A stretch of 54,537 bases of DNA from Bacillota bacterium (GTDB lineage Bacteria; Bacillota_I; Bacilli_A; RF39; UBA660), in the NCBI GenBank assembly GCA_015059305.1, contig SVAQ01000008.1, positions 1 through 54,537 of the forward strand. The letters run 5' to 3'. The translations under genes were made by a program, and so were the position numbers. Under the pieces are notes generated by a model that was given only the letters and a program-made list of their open reading frames with translations, searched no databases and had not been told where the DNA came from. Below, one piece after another: positions 35,863 through 45,671 of this stretch; the first letter of the stretch is position 1, and each line of letters opens with the position of its first letter.

Positions 35863-36819
35863 ATGGCCGTAGTTTCAATGAGTTATTTATTGGAAGCTGG
35901 AGTTCATTTTGGACATCAAACTAAAAGATGGAACCCAAAAATGAAAGAGTATATTTTTAATTCAAGAGATGATATTTATATTATTGACCTTGAAAAAACT
36001 CAAAGTTTGTTAGAAGAAGCTTATGATGAAATTAAGACAATCGCTACAAACGGAGGAAAGTTCTTATTTGTAGGAACTAAAAAACAATCAGGAGAAGTAT
36101 GTGTAGAAGAAGCTTTAAGAAGTAATTCTTACTATGTAACTGAAAGATGGTTAGGTGGTACTCTTACTAACTTTAGAACAATTAGAAGAAGAGTTAAAAG
36201 ATTAGAAGAAATCGAAGAAATGGAAAAGAACGGTACTTTTGAAGTTCTACCTAAAAAAGAAGTAATTGGTATTAAGAAAGAATATGAAAAACTAAACAAA
36301 TTACTTTGTGGTATTAGAGAAATGTCAAAATTACCTCAAGCTTTAATCGTTGTAGATCCTAAAAAAGAATACAATGCTATTCAAGAAGCTAGAAAATTAC
36401 GTATCCCAGTATTTGGTGTTGTAGACACTAATGGTGATCCTGATCTAGTTGATTATGTAATTCCTGGTAATGACGATGCTGTAAGAAGTATTAAAGTGTT
36501 ACTTGGTGTACTTACAAATGCTATTTGTGAAGCAAATGGTCTAGAAATGGTTGATTACGTTTCTGAAGATGATAAAAATAAAGCTAAAGAAAAAGCTTCA
36601 ATGGAAGATGTTATGAAAGACGAAGCTAGTGTTAAAACAGCAAAAGCTGAAAAAGCTAATGACGTTTATACAGTAACTGATATCGTTGAAGAAGAAACTA
36701 CAGAAGAAGTTGATTATGCTTCAAAAACTTTAGCGGAATTAAAAGCTATTGCAAAAGAAAAAGGCGTTAAAGGTTATTCTACAATGAAAAAAGAAGACCT
36801 TATTAATGCAGTAAAGTAG
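35863..36819 (+). CDS. rpsB: Small ribosomal subunit protein uS2 with a SAP/Rho_N-like C-terminal extension
   Basis: 318 residues against about 235-255 in most bacteria. The core (1-235) has [19 protein letters not shown] and the [16 protein letters not shown] signature. A charged linker (about 236-286) leads to a compact domain (288-318) that reads [20 protein letters not shown] and continues to LINAV. This matches the helix-extended-loop-helix pattern of SAP and Rho N-terminal domains. ATG follows AAGGAGGG. Fusion is real in frame, with no stop or frameshift. Confidence 0.95.
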   Translation: MAVVSMSYLLEAGVHFGHQTKRWNPKMKEYIFNSRDDIYIIDLEKTQSLLEEAYDEIKTIATNGGKFLFVGTKKQSGEVCVEEALRSNSYYVTERWLGGTLTNFRTIRRRVKRLEEIEEMEKNGTFEVLPKKEVIGIKKEYEKLNKLLCGIREMSKLPQALIVVDPKKEYNAIQEARKLRIPVFGVVDTNGDPDLVDYVIPGNDDAVRSIKVLLGVLTNAICEANGLEMVDYVSEDDKNKAKEKASMEDVMKDEASVKTAKAEKANDVYTVTDIVEEETTEEVDYASKTLAELKAIAKEKGVKGYSTMKKEDLINAVK

Positions 36820-36826
36820 GTGTAAC

Positions 36827-37705
36827 ATGGAAATAACTGCGAGTTTAGTAAAAGATTTAAGAGAAGTTACAGGCGCTGGAATGATGGATTGTAAAAAAGC
36901 ATTAAGCGAATGTAATGGTAATATGGATGAAGCTGTTAATTGGTTAAGAGAAAAAGGTATTGCTAAATCAGCTAAAAAAGAAAGTAGAATAGCTGCTGAA
37001 GGTCTTGCTAACATCTATGTTGATGGTAATAATGCTGTTATCGTAGAAGTAAATAGTGAAACAGATTTCGTTAGTAAAAATGAAGAATTTAGAGCGATGA
37101 TTGATACTATTGGAAATACTATTCTAGCAAGTGATGCAACAACTTTAGAAGAAGTTAACGCTCTTGCTTGTGAAGAAGGAACAATTGCAGATTTAGTTAT
37201 TGCTAAAACTGCTAAGATTGGTGAAAAATTATCTTTAAGAAGATTTGCAAAAGTTACAAAAGAAGATAATGAAAGCTTTGGTTCTTACATTCATATGGGT
37301 GGTAAAATTGCAGTTTTAACAGTTATCAAAAATGCTTCAGAAGAAATTGCAAAAGAAGTTGCAATGCAAGCTGCTGCGATGAAACCATTATATGTATTTA
37401 TAGAGGAAGTTCCTGCTGATGTACTAGATGCTGAAAGACAAGTTCAAAAAGAAATTGCTATCAATGAAGGCAAACCTGCTGACATCGCAGAAAAAATGGT
37501 TGAAGGAAGAATAAAAAAATATTACAAAGAAATTTGTCTTGCTGAACAACCATTTATTAAAGATGGAGATATCTCTGTAAGTAAATATGTAGCTAACAAT
37601 GGTGGAGAAATAAAATCAATGGTTCGTTATGAAGTAGGCGAAGGAATGGAAAAAAGAAATGATAACTTTGCTGAAGAAGTAATGAATCAAGTTAATGGAA
37701 ATTAA
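36827..37705 (+). CDS. tsf: Elongation factor Ts
   Basis: 292 residues: N-terminal UBA-like domain (VTGAGMMDCKKAL), TDFVSKN nucleotide-exchange motif and a dimerisation core. Recharges EF-Tu with GTP. AGGTG precedes ATG. Confidence 0.97.
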   Translation: MEITASLVKDLREVTGAGMMDCKKALSECNGNMDEAVNWLREKGIAKSAKKESRIAAEGLANIYVDGNNAVIVEVNSETDFVSKNEEFRAMIDTIGNTILASDATTLEEVNALACEEGTIADLVIAKTAKIGEKLSLRRFAKVTKEDNESFGSYIHMGGKIAVLTVIKNASEEIAKEVAMQAAAMKPLYVFIEEVPADVLDAERQVQKEIAINEGKPADIAEKMVEGRIKKYYKEICLAEQPFIKDGDISVSKYVANNGGEIKSMVRYEVGEGMEKRNDNFAEEVMNQVNGN

Positions 37706-37715
37706 TTTATAAATT

Positions 37716-37746
37716 GACACTTGAATATTCAGGTGTCTTTTTTTTG
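37716..37746 (+). terminator. Terminator of rpsB-tsf
   Basis: GACACTTGAA with TTCAGGTGTC (one G-U), then eight T. Confidence 0.88.
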
Positions 37747-37781
37747 CCTAAGAAATATGGTAAAATTAAACTGGTGAAAAA

Positions 37782-38390
37782 ATGAAAAAAAATAAAATAT
37801 GGATTTTTAAAAGTACAAAACAAATGATTGTTTCAATAATTTTATTTTGTTTATTTATGTGGGGATTTATTTATTTTGGTTCAAAAGATTATAAAGTAAA
37901 TGAAATATCTGATAGTGAAAAATTTGTAAGTGAACATAAAGAAGTTGTTGAAGATAATATCTTTAGTTATATAAATAGTAGTGATGCATATACCTATGTA
38001 AGACAAGAAGATGTATTATTGCTTTTTGGAATACGTAATAGTGATTGGGTAGGTTATTATGCTAACATTTTAAATGAAGTTGCTAAAGAAGTAGGTATTA
38101 GTAAAATTTATTATTATGATATAACAGATGATCGAAATGATGCTAATGCTACTTATGAAAGTATCGTATATTATTTAGATGATTATGTAACGCATTTAGA
38201 TGATGGAAAAGTAAATTTATATGGGCCTACGCTTTTAATAAAAAAAGATGGAGTAATAACTTATTTTGATGATGAAACAGCAATAATTAAAGGAACATTA
38301 AGTGCCGAAGAATATTGGAATAATTATCAAATAAATTTAAAAAAAGCTAATTTAAAAGTGGCTTTACAAGATTTTATGGGAAGTGAATAA
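37782..38390 (+). CDS. Membrane-anchored thioredoxin-fold protein without CXXC
   Basis: 202 residues: transmembrane segment (about 13-32), then a predicted thioredoxin-like fold outside. VLLLFGIRNSDW, ISKIYYYDITDD and GPTLLIKKDG stand for strands of the fold and the cis-Pro loop, but where CXXC is expected there is no Cys. It resembles the products at 39667-40188 and 41618-42163. It sits, with the next gene, where pyrH is usually found. Function unknown. Confidence 0.6.
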   Translation: MKKNKIWIFKSTKQMIVSIILFCLFMWGFIYFGSKDYKVNEISDSEKFVSEHKEVVEDNIFSYINSSDAYTYVRQEDVLLLFGIRNSDWVGYYANILNEVAKEVGISKIYYYDITDDRNDANATYESIVYYLDDYVTHLDDGKVNLYGPTLLIKKDGVITYFDDETAIIKGTLSAEEYWNNYQINLKKANLKVALQDFMGSE

Positions 38391-38391
38391 A

Positions 38392-39126
38392 ATGGGAAAA
38401 TATGATAATATTAAAGCTTTTTTGTTTTTTTTAGTAATATTAGTTTTTATTTTCGGTGGATTTATTCTAATGAAAAAAAGTACATATTCTAATTCTACGA
38501 ATCAATCTAGCATTGATACTGAAATAGTTAGCGATATTAGATTAGATGAATCTAAAGATTATATTTATTATAGTGATGTGGAAGAAATTGCTCATGAATT
38601 AGATGTTGAATTTAAAACTATTAATCTAAATTTTAAAGATAAAAATGATATTGCAAAAATGTTAAATGATGAAACTATTCAGCTAAAACAAACACTTACA
38701 TATGATGATGCAATTATAGATGCGCCATATGACCATTTAGTTAGTGTAAAATATAAAATTTATTCGGTATATACTTATGGTAATTATCTATCTTTAGTTG
38801 TGGATTATTATGAATACCAATATGAAACATTAGTTTCTTATTTATCGACAAAAACTTATGTCTTTGATAAAAATACCGGAGAATTAATTCCTACAGATAA
38901 ATTATTAAGTACATATAATTTAACTAAAGATGTAGTATTAAACAAGATTAAAGCACATATTGAAGATGAAGATATTGCTAAATCAGAAGAACAGTTAGAT
39001 AGTGCTGCAACGGTAGACAGAATTACTGAACTTCCTTTATTTGTAGATAAAATAGGGCGTTTATCAATATCAATTCTTGTAAAAAGTGATCAAAAAGATT
39101 ATAATGAAGTTATAATATTAAGTTAA
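38392..39126 (+). CDS. Membrane-anchored protein, DUF3298/RsiV-like
   Basis: 245 residues with an N-terminal anchor (about 8-27) and an extracytoplasmic domain. YLSLVVDYYEYQYE, TYVFDKNTGELI and DKLLS resemble the DUF4163/DUF3298 pair seen in RsiV and relatives; similarity is moderate. ATG 38392 is chosen over the GTG inside the previous gene. Co-transcribed with its neighbours and frr. Confidence 0.55.
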   Translation: MGKYDNIKAFLFFLVILVFIFGGFILMKKSTYSNSTNQSSIDTEIVSDIRLDESKDYIYYSDVEEIAHELDVEFKTINLNFKDKNDIAKMLNDETIQLKQTLTYDDAIIDAPYDHLVSVKYKIYSVYTYGNYLSLVVDYYEYQYETLVSYLSTKTYVFDKNTGELIPTDKLLSTYNLTKDVVLNKIKAHIEDEDIAKSEEQLDSAATVDRITELPLFVDKIGRLSISILVKSDQKDYNEVIILS

Positions 39127-39137
39127 GGAGAAACAAA

Positions 39138-39665
39138 ATGGATACTGAAAACAAAATGAAAAAGGCTTTAGAAAGCGTTATTCAAAGATTAACTACAATT
39201 AGAGCTGGACGTGCTAATCCAGCGTTAGTAAATGGAATAATGGTAGAATATTATGGGGTGCCAACACCGCTACAAAGTTTAGCTAATATAACTGCTCCTG
39301 AAGCAAGACAATTATTAATTAAACCGTTTGATCGTAGTTGTGTTAAAGATATTGAAAAAGCAATTCAAGAAGCAAATATTGGTATTAATCCTACCAATAA
39401 TGGAGAAATGGTAATTTTAACAATTCCTGAACTTACTGAAGATCGTCGTAGAGAATATGTTAAACTTGCAAAAAATATTGGCGAAGAAGGAAAAGTTGCT
39501 TTAAGAAATATTCGTCAAGAAGCAAAAGAAGATATTACTGCTGCTAAATATCCTGAAGATGAAGAAAAACTTTATCTAGAGGATTTACAGGAACAAATTG
39601 ATAAATATAATAAATTAATTGATGAAGAAATTAAGAAAAAAGAAACTGAATTAATGGAAATTTAG
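39138..39665 (+). CDS. frr: Ribosome recycling factor
   Basis: 175 residues with IRAGRANP, YYGVPTPLQSLANIT and GEEGKVALRNIRQEAK. It splits post-termination ribosomes with EF-G. The first helix is about six residues shorter than usual, but AAGGAG fixes the start. Confidence 0.96.
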   Translation: MDTENKMKKALESVIQRLTTIRAGRANPALVNGIMVEYYGVPTPLQSLANITAPEARQLLIKPFDRSCVKDIEKAIQEANIGINPTNNGEMVILTIPELTEDRRREYVKLAKNIGEEGKVALRNIRQEAKEDITAAKYPEDEEKLYLEDLQEQIDKYNKLIDEEIKKKETELMEI

Positions 39666-39666
39666 A

Positions 39667-40188
39667 ATGAATAAATTATCAAAAATTTTTTTAGCAATAA
39701 TTATTGCGCTCATCTTTATTATATTTGTTTTAGCTATTAGTAATAAAAAAGATGATGAAGTAGAATATGATATTTCAATGATGAATGAAGTTAATGTTAA
39801 TGATGTTTTAGACATGTTTGATAGTAAAAAAACTTATGTGTTATATGTTGGGCGTAAAAGCTGTGATGTATGTGTAGATATGTTACCAGCTTTAAATGCT
39901 GCGCAAAAGAAAAATAATTATATTACTCAATACTTAGACATTGAAAAAGTAGATCGTTCTTCTTCACAGTGGTATGATCTTGTAGATAAATTAACAATGA
40001 AATCAACTCAAACAACTACTGAAGATGGTTCTGGTGAGGAGATTACAGAAAGTTATGGTTATTTTTTACATAATTATGGTTTTACACCTACAATTATTGT
40101 AATTAAAGATGGTAAACAAACGGCTGGATCTATAGGTGGTTCTGAACCACAATTGTTGATTGATTGGTTAACGAACAAGGTAAGTTAA
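39667..40188 (+). CDS. Membrane-anchored thioredoxin-like protein with CDVC
   Basis: 173 residues: signal anchor (about 8-25) then a thioredoxin fold with VLYVGRKSCDVCVDMLPAL (active-site CDVC) and the cis-Pro loop FTPTIIVIKDGK. Likely an extracytoplasmic thiol-disulfide protein. It starts one base after the frr stop. The only one of three related proteins here with a CXXC. Confidence 0.75.
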   Translation: MNKLSKIFLAIIIALIFIIFVLAISNKKDDEVEYDISMMNEVNVNDVLDMFDSKKTYVLYVGRKSCDVCVDMLPALNAAQKKNNYITQYLDIEKVDRSSSQWYDLVDKLTMKSTQTTTEDGSGEEITESYGYFLHNYGFTPTIIVIKDGKQTAGSIGGSEPQLLIDWLTNKVS

Positions 40189-40213
40189 AGTGCTAAAAAT
40201 AGCACTTTTTTTG
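40186..40213 (+). terminator. Terminator after the frr operon
   Basis: AAGTGCTA/TAGCACTT with AAAA loop, then T tract. Confidence 0.88.
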
Positions 40214-40283
40214 TCTAATAAATTATTTATGGATGTAATTTAGTTAGTAGTTTGATATGATAATAAAAAAGGTAGGTAATTAA

Positions 40284-41054
40284 ATGAAAAAATATATTTT
40301 ATTAATATTGTGTATGTTTTTATTATCCGGATGTAAAAAGGAAAATAATAAAGAAACTCTTTTACCAGAAACAATTGATGTAGAACTTTCTGATTTGGAA
40401 TATAATCGAATATCTTCACTAATTGATTTACTTCCTTTTGATGTAGAATCTTTAAATGTAAAGGAATTTACAAATCAAGATAAATTGAATTTGGCTTTTG
40501 CGTTATTAAGATATGAAAATACTGGCGAAAATCATGTTGTCGCTGATTATTCAATAAATAAAACCACTATAACAGAGATTTTAAAAAAGTATTTTGGTAA
40601 AAGCATCACAGTAAAAATGGAAAATTATATGTGTGAATATTGTCCTAATGAAGTACTATATGCATATAATGAAAATACTGAAGAATTTGAATATACATAT
40701 CATGGGCATGGATATTCTAGTGTTAATCATATTAATCATATAGTTAGTACTAAACAAAGAGGTAATCAGTATTATATAGAAGTAGTAAAAATTTTTGCAG
40801 GCCCTGTATCAGATATTTGGTTTGATTTTCCGACAAAATTATATAAAACTGCAGCAGATGCTTATAATGCTTCTAATATGATTATAGATATTAAAGGGGA
40901 TAATGAATATTGTTATTATGATTCATCTTGGGGCGGTACCAATTGTGATTTAGAAAAAGTAGCTAAAAGTAAAGCTGAATTATTTAATACGTATGTATAT
41001 ACATTTAATATTGAAGATGATGCGGCAATATTTAATGATTTTAAATTAAAATAA
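40284..41054 (+). CDS. Lipoprotein of unknown function
   Basis: 256 residues with a clear lipobox (LLSGC, Cys17) after a short basic hydrophobic signal. No family recognised. Four later Cys (CEYC; two near SSWGG) could form disulfides, which would suit the neighbouring thioredoxin-like protein; this is inference. Confidence 0.75.
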   Translation: MKKYILLILCMFLLSGCKKENNKETLLPETIDVELSDLEYNRISSLIDLLPFDVESLNVKEFTNQDKLNLAFALLRYENTGENHVVADYSINKTTITEILKKYFGKSITVKMENYMCEYCPNEVLYAYNENTEEFEYTYHGHGYSSVNHINHIVSTKQRGNQYYIEVVKIFAGPVSDIWFDFPTKLYKTAADAYNASNMIIDIKGDNEYCYYDSSWGGTNCDLEKVAKSKAELFNTYVYTFNIEDDAAIFNDFKLK

Positions 41055-41082
41055 AAAAGGCGATTAAAAATCGTCTTTTTCT
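41052..41082. terminator. Bidirectional terminator between the lipoprotein gene and trmL
   Basis: AAAAAGGCGAT/ATCGTCTTTTT with a five-base loop. Confidence 0.85.
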
Positions 41083-41590
41083 ATGCTTCTTCGATAAAGT
41101 GATCACTCTTATGCGGCTCATCAAATAGAAGGTTTGGGTATCCTTGTTGTCTTAAGGCTTCATAAGTAACTATTGCAACACAATTTGATAGATTTAATGC
41201 TCTTACATTGGCAGTCATTGGAATACGCATACAATGATCCAAATGAGGCTTTAATAATTCAGCAGGAATTCCTGTACTTTCTTTACCAAAAATAAAGTAG
41301 ATATTTTCATCTTTATTAGAGTAGTCAAACGTATCATGAGGTTTATGTCCATAACGGGTAAAGTAGTAAAAAGTTCCTTTGTTTTTCTGATAAAAATCAT
41401 CGATGTTTTCATATACGACATATTTACATTTATCAATATAATTAACCCCGCATCTTTTTACTGTTTTATCATCGAGTTTAAATCCAAGCGGTTTAATCAA
41501 ATGTAACTTAGAATTGCTAGCAATACAAGTTCTCATAATGTTACCAGTATTTTGTGGTATTTCAGGTTCAAATAATACTATATTAATCAT
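41081..41590 (-). CDS. trmL: tRNA (cytidine/uridine-34-2'-O)-methyltransferase TrmL
   Basis: 169-residue SPOUT enzyme: FEPEIPQNTGNIMRTC, FGKESTGIP and LNLSNCVAIVTYEALRQ (trefoil knot). Methylates the wobble ribose of tRNA-Leu species. ATG follows GGAG. Confidence 0.94.
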   Translation of the reverse strand: MINIVLFEPEIPQNTGNIMRTCIASNSKLHLIKPLGFKLDDKTVKRCGVNYIDKCKYVVYENIDDFYQKNKGTFYYFTRYGHKPHDTFDYSNKDENIYFIFGKESTGIPAELLKPHLDHCMRIPMTANVRALNLSNCVAIVTYEALRQQGYPNLLFDEPHKSDHFIEEA

Positions 41591-41617
41591 ATATTCTTAA
41601 CTCCATTTAAAAAGCCA

Positions 41618-42163
41618 TTACTGGCTTAATTTTTCATATTCATATTCTTCGAGTAATTCTGTAAATTCATTGATATCAAATACTTGATTATTATTAAGAA
41701 TTACACTTTCAAGCTCGTTGTTTTTAAAATATAAAATACAAGGACTATTTTTAATTCTAGTTGTATTGAAAGTATCATTTAATTTTGTATAAATATTTTC
41801 ATCATCTTGATAATCGGTAATATTGATATAGTAGAATTCATCTTTTAAGCCATAGTTGTCAATTGCTTTTTTTAGTTTCTTTTCTAGTTTGTAAACATCT
41901 TCATCATTATTATAAGAAATATAAACAAAGTATTCGCTTGGTGATTCTTTTAAAACCTGAACGATTTCTGTTATATCTTTAATTTCATAGTTTACAGTAT
42001 TTGAAGTAACTAAATAACTTGTCATTAGTTTTTCAGTTTGTTTTACCTTGTACCAACTAATAAAGTACCAAGCAAGTAGAATAACCGCTAAAAAAATTAT
42101 TAATCCGTAAATATAGTTTTTAGCAGGTGTATATTTACTATTTTTAGTCTTTTTTTGCATCAT
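41618..42163 (-). CDS. Membrane-anchored thioredoxin-fold protein without CXXC
   Basis: 181 residues: anchor (about 17-37), then a fold with YFVYISYNNDEDVYKLEKKL, EFYYINITDYQDD and a cis-Pro-like NSPCILYFKN. No CXXC at the active-site position. Related in layout to the products at 37782-38390 and 39667-40188. Start ATG 42163 or 42160 behind GGTGATGA. Function unknown. Confidence 0.6.
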   Translation of the reverse strand: MMQKKTKNSKYTPAKNYIYGLIIFLAVILLAWYFISWYKVKQTEKLMTSYLVTSNTVNYEIKDITEIVQVLKESPSEYFVYISYNNDEDVYKLEKKLKKAIDNYGLKDEFYYINITDYQDDENIYTKLNDTFNTTRIKNSPCILYFKNNELESVILNNNQVFDINEFTELLEEYEYEKLSQ

Positions 42164-42227
42164 TCATCACCATCCTTATTTTATCAAATTATAAATTTAA
42201 AGTAAATGTTAAACAAAGTTTACAATT

Positions 42228-44507
42228 TTATTCTGCATTATTATCTTGCATTTTTATTAAAACTTCTCGAGGCTTAGATCCGTTTTGAGGACCGATAATA
42301 CCACGGGCTTCTAGTAAATCAATAATTCTTGCAGCACGATTGTATCCAAATCTAAATCTTCTTTGAATTAATGAAGCGCTTATTTTTCCAGTTTGAACTG
42401 CAAATTCAACAATTTCATCATACATTGGATCATCATCGCCACCTTCGCTATTAGAACTTCCTGAAGAAGAGGAGTGGATATCTTCACTAGTAAATTCTTC
42501 GTTGTATTTAACGGTTGCTTGAGTTTTACAATATTCAATTAATTTGCTAATTTCAGCGTCGGAAATAAAGCAACCTTGAATTCTTGTAGGAACGCTTTCT
42601 CCCATTGGAGCATATAACATATCCCCACGGCCTAGTAATTTTTCAGCACCAGCAGCATCCAAAATAGTTCTAGAATCGATTGACGATGATACTGCAAAGG
42701 CAATTCTCGAAGGAATATTGTTTTTAATTACGCCAGTGATAATATCTGTTGATGGTCTTTGAGTAGCCACTATTAGATGGATACCAGCTGCTCTAGCCAT
42801 TTGTGTAATTCTCATAATTGAATCTTGAACTTCTTTTGATGCTACTAACATAAGGTCAGCAAGTTCATCAATTATTACTACAATATATGGCATTTTTGCC
42901 AATTTATTATCAGGATGTTTTTTATTTTCTTTTTCAATCCAATCATTATAACCAGCTATATTTTTAAATTCTTTTTCTGCGAATAATTCGTAACGATTTT
43001 CCATTTCGCTAACAATCTTTTGTAATTTAGCATTAGCTTTTTTAGGATCAGTAACTACCGGACAAAGTAGATGAGGTGTTCCATTATAATTTGAAAGTTC
43101 AACTTTCTTTGGATCAACTAATACAAGTTTTACTTCGTTAGGTTTGTAGCGCATTAAAATTGAAGCGATAATACTATTAATACATACTGATTTACCAGAA
43201 CCAGTAGAACCGGCAACTAAAAGGTGCGGCATTTTTGCAAGATCGGCTAAAATAGATTTTCCCATAATATCTTTACCAAGAGCAACTAAAATTTTGTTTT
43301 CGCTTTTAGTACTAGCGGTACTTTCTAAAACTTCCCTGATGCCAACGCTAGCGATTTCACGATTAGGAATTTCAATGCCAATAGTATTTTTCCCTGGAAT
43401 CGGAGCTTGAATTCTTACATCTTTTGCAGCCATTGCTAAGGCTATTTCTTTATTAATATTTGTAATTCTATTTACTTTAGTTCCATTAGGCACAGTAATT
43501 TCATATTCTGTAACTGCTGGTCCAATATGGATTTCGACAACTTTACCTTTGATTTCAAAATCATTTAAAACTCTTTCTAAAGTTTCTTGGTTACTGCGAA
43601 TAAATGCTTCTTCACTGTTAGTTTTGTTCTTTGGCGTCGGAGTAAGCAAATCAAATTTTGGTAAACGATAATTTGAAGTATCAACGTCTTCTTCTTTGGT
43701 ATCAACATCAAAGGATTCTTGTTTAATTACTGGTTCGGTATTAATACTTTTAAGTTCATCAATACTAGTAATGACAATTTTATTATCTTTTTCTTTAAAT
43801 TGTTCTTTTTCAGGTCCTCCTTGGTTAGGAGCGCCAGTTTGTTTTATTCCAACTAATTCATCGCCTTCAACTATAAATTCTTTATGTTCTGCAAAATTAC
43901 CTGAAGCTGTTTTCTTTCTTTTAAAGATTGAAATCAGTTTCTTAAATAAATCAGCAAAAGTTATATTAAAGGCCAATATTACCGCAAATATTCCTACTAT
44001 TATTAGAAAGACGATAGTACCGGTTTTATCAAAACAAGCAGCACAAAGACCGATTAAAGCAGAACCAATAATTCCACCTCCGATTACAATTGTGTTATCG
44101 CCGCTTGATAAAAGCTGTCCATTACTTGTTATAGTACCAATTCTTTCCATGTAATTTTCATAAGTTATGTTAAACAATTCTTTATAATCATGGGTTTTAT
44201 CTAAAAATTCAAAATGTGCTAGTGTTAAAATAATTAAAATTATTAAATAAATCCCAATTAACTTTTGTGTAAAAAAATTGGGAAGTTTCCTTTTAAATAG
44301 ACTATAGCCACCTAAGTAAATAAGGGCTAAGAGAATAATAAACCAATATTCTCCTGCTAAAAACATTGCGAATTCTTCGATAAATAATCCTACTGGTCCG
44401 AAACAGGCTAAACCGCATATTCCGATTAAAATAAGAATTAATCCAACGAATTCTACACTATATGAAAAACCTTGTGTGGTTTGTTTACTTTTCTTTTTCT
44501 TTGCCAT
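42228..44507 (-). CDS. ftsK: DNA translocase FtsK/SpoIIIE
   Basis: About 760 residues: four membrane helices (about 15-160), a linker, RecA-like motor (Walker A GSTGSGKS, Walker B VVIIDELADLM) and a C-terminal gamma winged helix (LIQRRFRFGYNRAARIID). It pumps DNA through the septum, and in spore formers the SpoIIIE role moves the chromosome into the forespore. Only one copy is in the window, so FtsK-type and SpoIIIE-type function cannot be told apart. ATG 44507 follows GGTGAAG. Confidence 0.95.
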   Translation of the reverse strand: MAKKKKSKQTTQGFSYSVEFVGLILILIGICGLACFGPVGLFIEEFAMFLAGEYWFIILLALIYLGGYSLFKRKLPNFFTQKLIGIYLIILIILTLAHFEFLDKTHDYKELFNITYENYMERIGTITSNGQLLSSGDNTIVIGGGIIGSALIGLCAACFDKTGTIVFLIIVGIFAVILAFNITFADLFKKLISIFKRKKTASGNFAEHKEFIVEGDELVGIKQTGAPNQGGPEKEQFKEKDNKIVITSIDELKSINTEPVIKQESFDVDTKEEDVDTSNYRLPKFDLLTPTPKNKTNSEEAFIRSNQETLERVLNDFEIKGKVVEIHIGPAVTEYEITVPNGTKVNRITNINKEIALAMAAKDVRIQAPIPGKNTIGIEIPNREIASVGIREVLESTASTKSENKILVALGKDIMGKSILADLAKMPHLLVAGSTGSGKSVCINSIIASILMRYKPNEVKLVLVDPKKVELSNYNGTPHLLCPVVTDPKKANAKLQKIVSEMENRYELFAEKEFKNIAGYNDWIEKENKKHPDNKLAKMPYIVVIIDELADLMLVASKEVQDSIMRITQMARAAGIHLIVATQRPSTDIITGVIKNNIPSRIAFAVSSSIDSRTILDAAGAEKLLGRGDMLYAPMGESVPTRIQGCFISDAEISKLIEYCKTQATVKYNEEFTSEDIHSSSSGSSNSEGGDDDPMYDEIVEFAVQTGKISASLIQRRFRFGYNRAARIIDLLEARGIIGPQNGSKPREVLIKMQDNNAE

Positions 44508-44525
44508 TTTATCTTCACCATAACA

Positions 44526-44553
44526 ATTATATCTTAAAATGATGTATTTGCAA
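44526..44553 (-). promoter_or_regulatory. Sigma-A promoter of ftsK
   Basis: Minus strand TTGCAA (44553-44548), 16 bases, TATAAT (44531-44526). Confidence 0.65.
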
Positions 44554-44575
44554 AGATATATTACTAATAAATTCC

Positions 44576-44604
44576 TAGACAAAAACGACCTTTTTCCTTA
44601 TAAT
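44576..44604 (+). promoter_or_regulatory. Sigma-A promoter of queA
   Basis: TAGACA (44576-44581), 17 bases, TATAAT (44599-44604); GGAGGTGA follows. Confidence 0.7.
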
Positions 44605-44622
44605 TATTGGAGGTGAGAGAAG

Positions 44623-45645
44623 ATGAATATTGAAGATTATAATTATAATTTACCTGAAGAGTTGATTGCTCAAACACCGATAAAAAATCGTAGTGAATCA
44701 AGATTATTAGTAATGGACCGGAAGACAGGTGAAATTGAAGATAAAATATTCAAAAATATAAAAGATGAGTTAAATAAAGGTGATGTGTTAGTACTTAATG
44801 ATACAAAAGTTTTACCTGCACGAATTTTTGGTAATAAAATTGATACAAATGCTCATATTGAAGTTTTGCTTTTAAAGAATATTGAAAAAGATGTGTGGGA
44901 ATGTTTGTCACGACCTTTTAAAAGACTAAATGTAGGTACCAAAGTTAAATTCGGAGATAAACTTATAGGTGAAGTTATTCAAAAAAAAGAAGAAGGCATT
45001 ATATTAATAAACTTTAGTTACGAAGGAATATTTATTGAAATAATTGAAGAGTTAGGATTAATGCCGCTTCCACCATATATTCATGAATCATTAGAAGATC
45101 AAACTAGATATCAAACTGTTTATGCTAAATATTTAGGTAGTGCTGCAGCTCCTACAGCAGGATTACATTTTACGCATGAACTTTTAGAGGAACTTGAGAA
45201 AAAGGGTGTTGAAATTTTATATGTAACATTACATGTTGGATTAGGTACATTTAGACCAGTTCAAGAAACAGATATTACAAAACATGTAATGCATACGGAA
45301 CATTACAAAATGACTAAAGATGTTGCAGATAAACTTAATAAAGCAAAAGCTGAAGGTAGAAATATTTATGCTGTAGGAACGACTTCTACAAGAACGTTGG
45401 AGTCTATTATGTGTAAATATAATAAGTTTGTTGAATGTGAGGAAGATACTAGTATTTATATATATCCTGGTTATGAATTTAAGGCAATTGATGGACTAAT
45501 TACTAACTTTCATTTACCTAAAAGTACACTTTTAATGTTAGTTAGTGCATTTAGTACTAGGGATTATATTTTAAATGCTTATGCGCATGCAATCGAAAGT
45601 AAGTATCGTTTCTTTTCATTTGGAGATGCCATGTTAATCAAATAA
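44623..45645 (+). CDS. queA: S-adenosylmethionine:tRNA ribosyltransferase-isomerase QueA
   Basis: 340 residues: [35 protein letters not shown], and [10 protein letters not shown]. It adds the ribosyl unit of SAM to preQ1-tRNA, giving epoxyqueuosine, which QueH (35002-35619) reduces. Confidence 0.97.
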   Translation: MNIEDYNYNLPEELIAQTPIKNRSESRLLVMDRKTGEIEDKIFKNIKDELNKGDVLVLNDTKVLPARIFGNKIDTNAHIEVLLLKNIEKDVWECLSRPFKRLNVGTKVKFGDKLIGEVIQKKEEGIILINFSYEGIFIEIIEELGLMPLPPYIHESLEDQTRYQTVYAKYLGSAAAPTAGLHFTHELLEELEKKGVEILYVTLHVGLGTFRPVQETDITKHVMHTEHYKMTKDVADKLNKAKAEGRNIYAVGTTSTRTLESIMCKYNKFVECEEDTSIYIYPGYEFKAIDGLITNFHLPKSTLLMLVSAFSTRDYILNAYAHAIESKYRFFSFGDAMLIK

Positions 45646-45671
45646 AAAAGATAGAAATTTCTATCTTTTTA
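45644..45671. terminator. Bidirectional terminator between queA and the next leftward gene
   Basis: Palindrome AAAAAGATAGAAATTTCTATCTTTTT with A/T tracts. Confidence 0.85.

Noticed and set aside
43696..44154. 152-codon open frame opposite ftsK
   Set aside because: Antisense of the ftsK linker and membrane region, no start signals.
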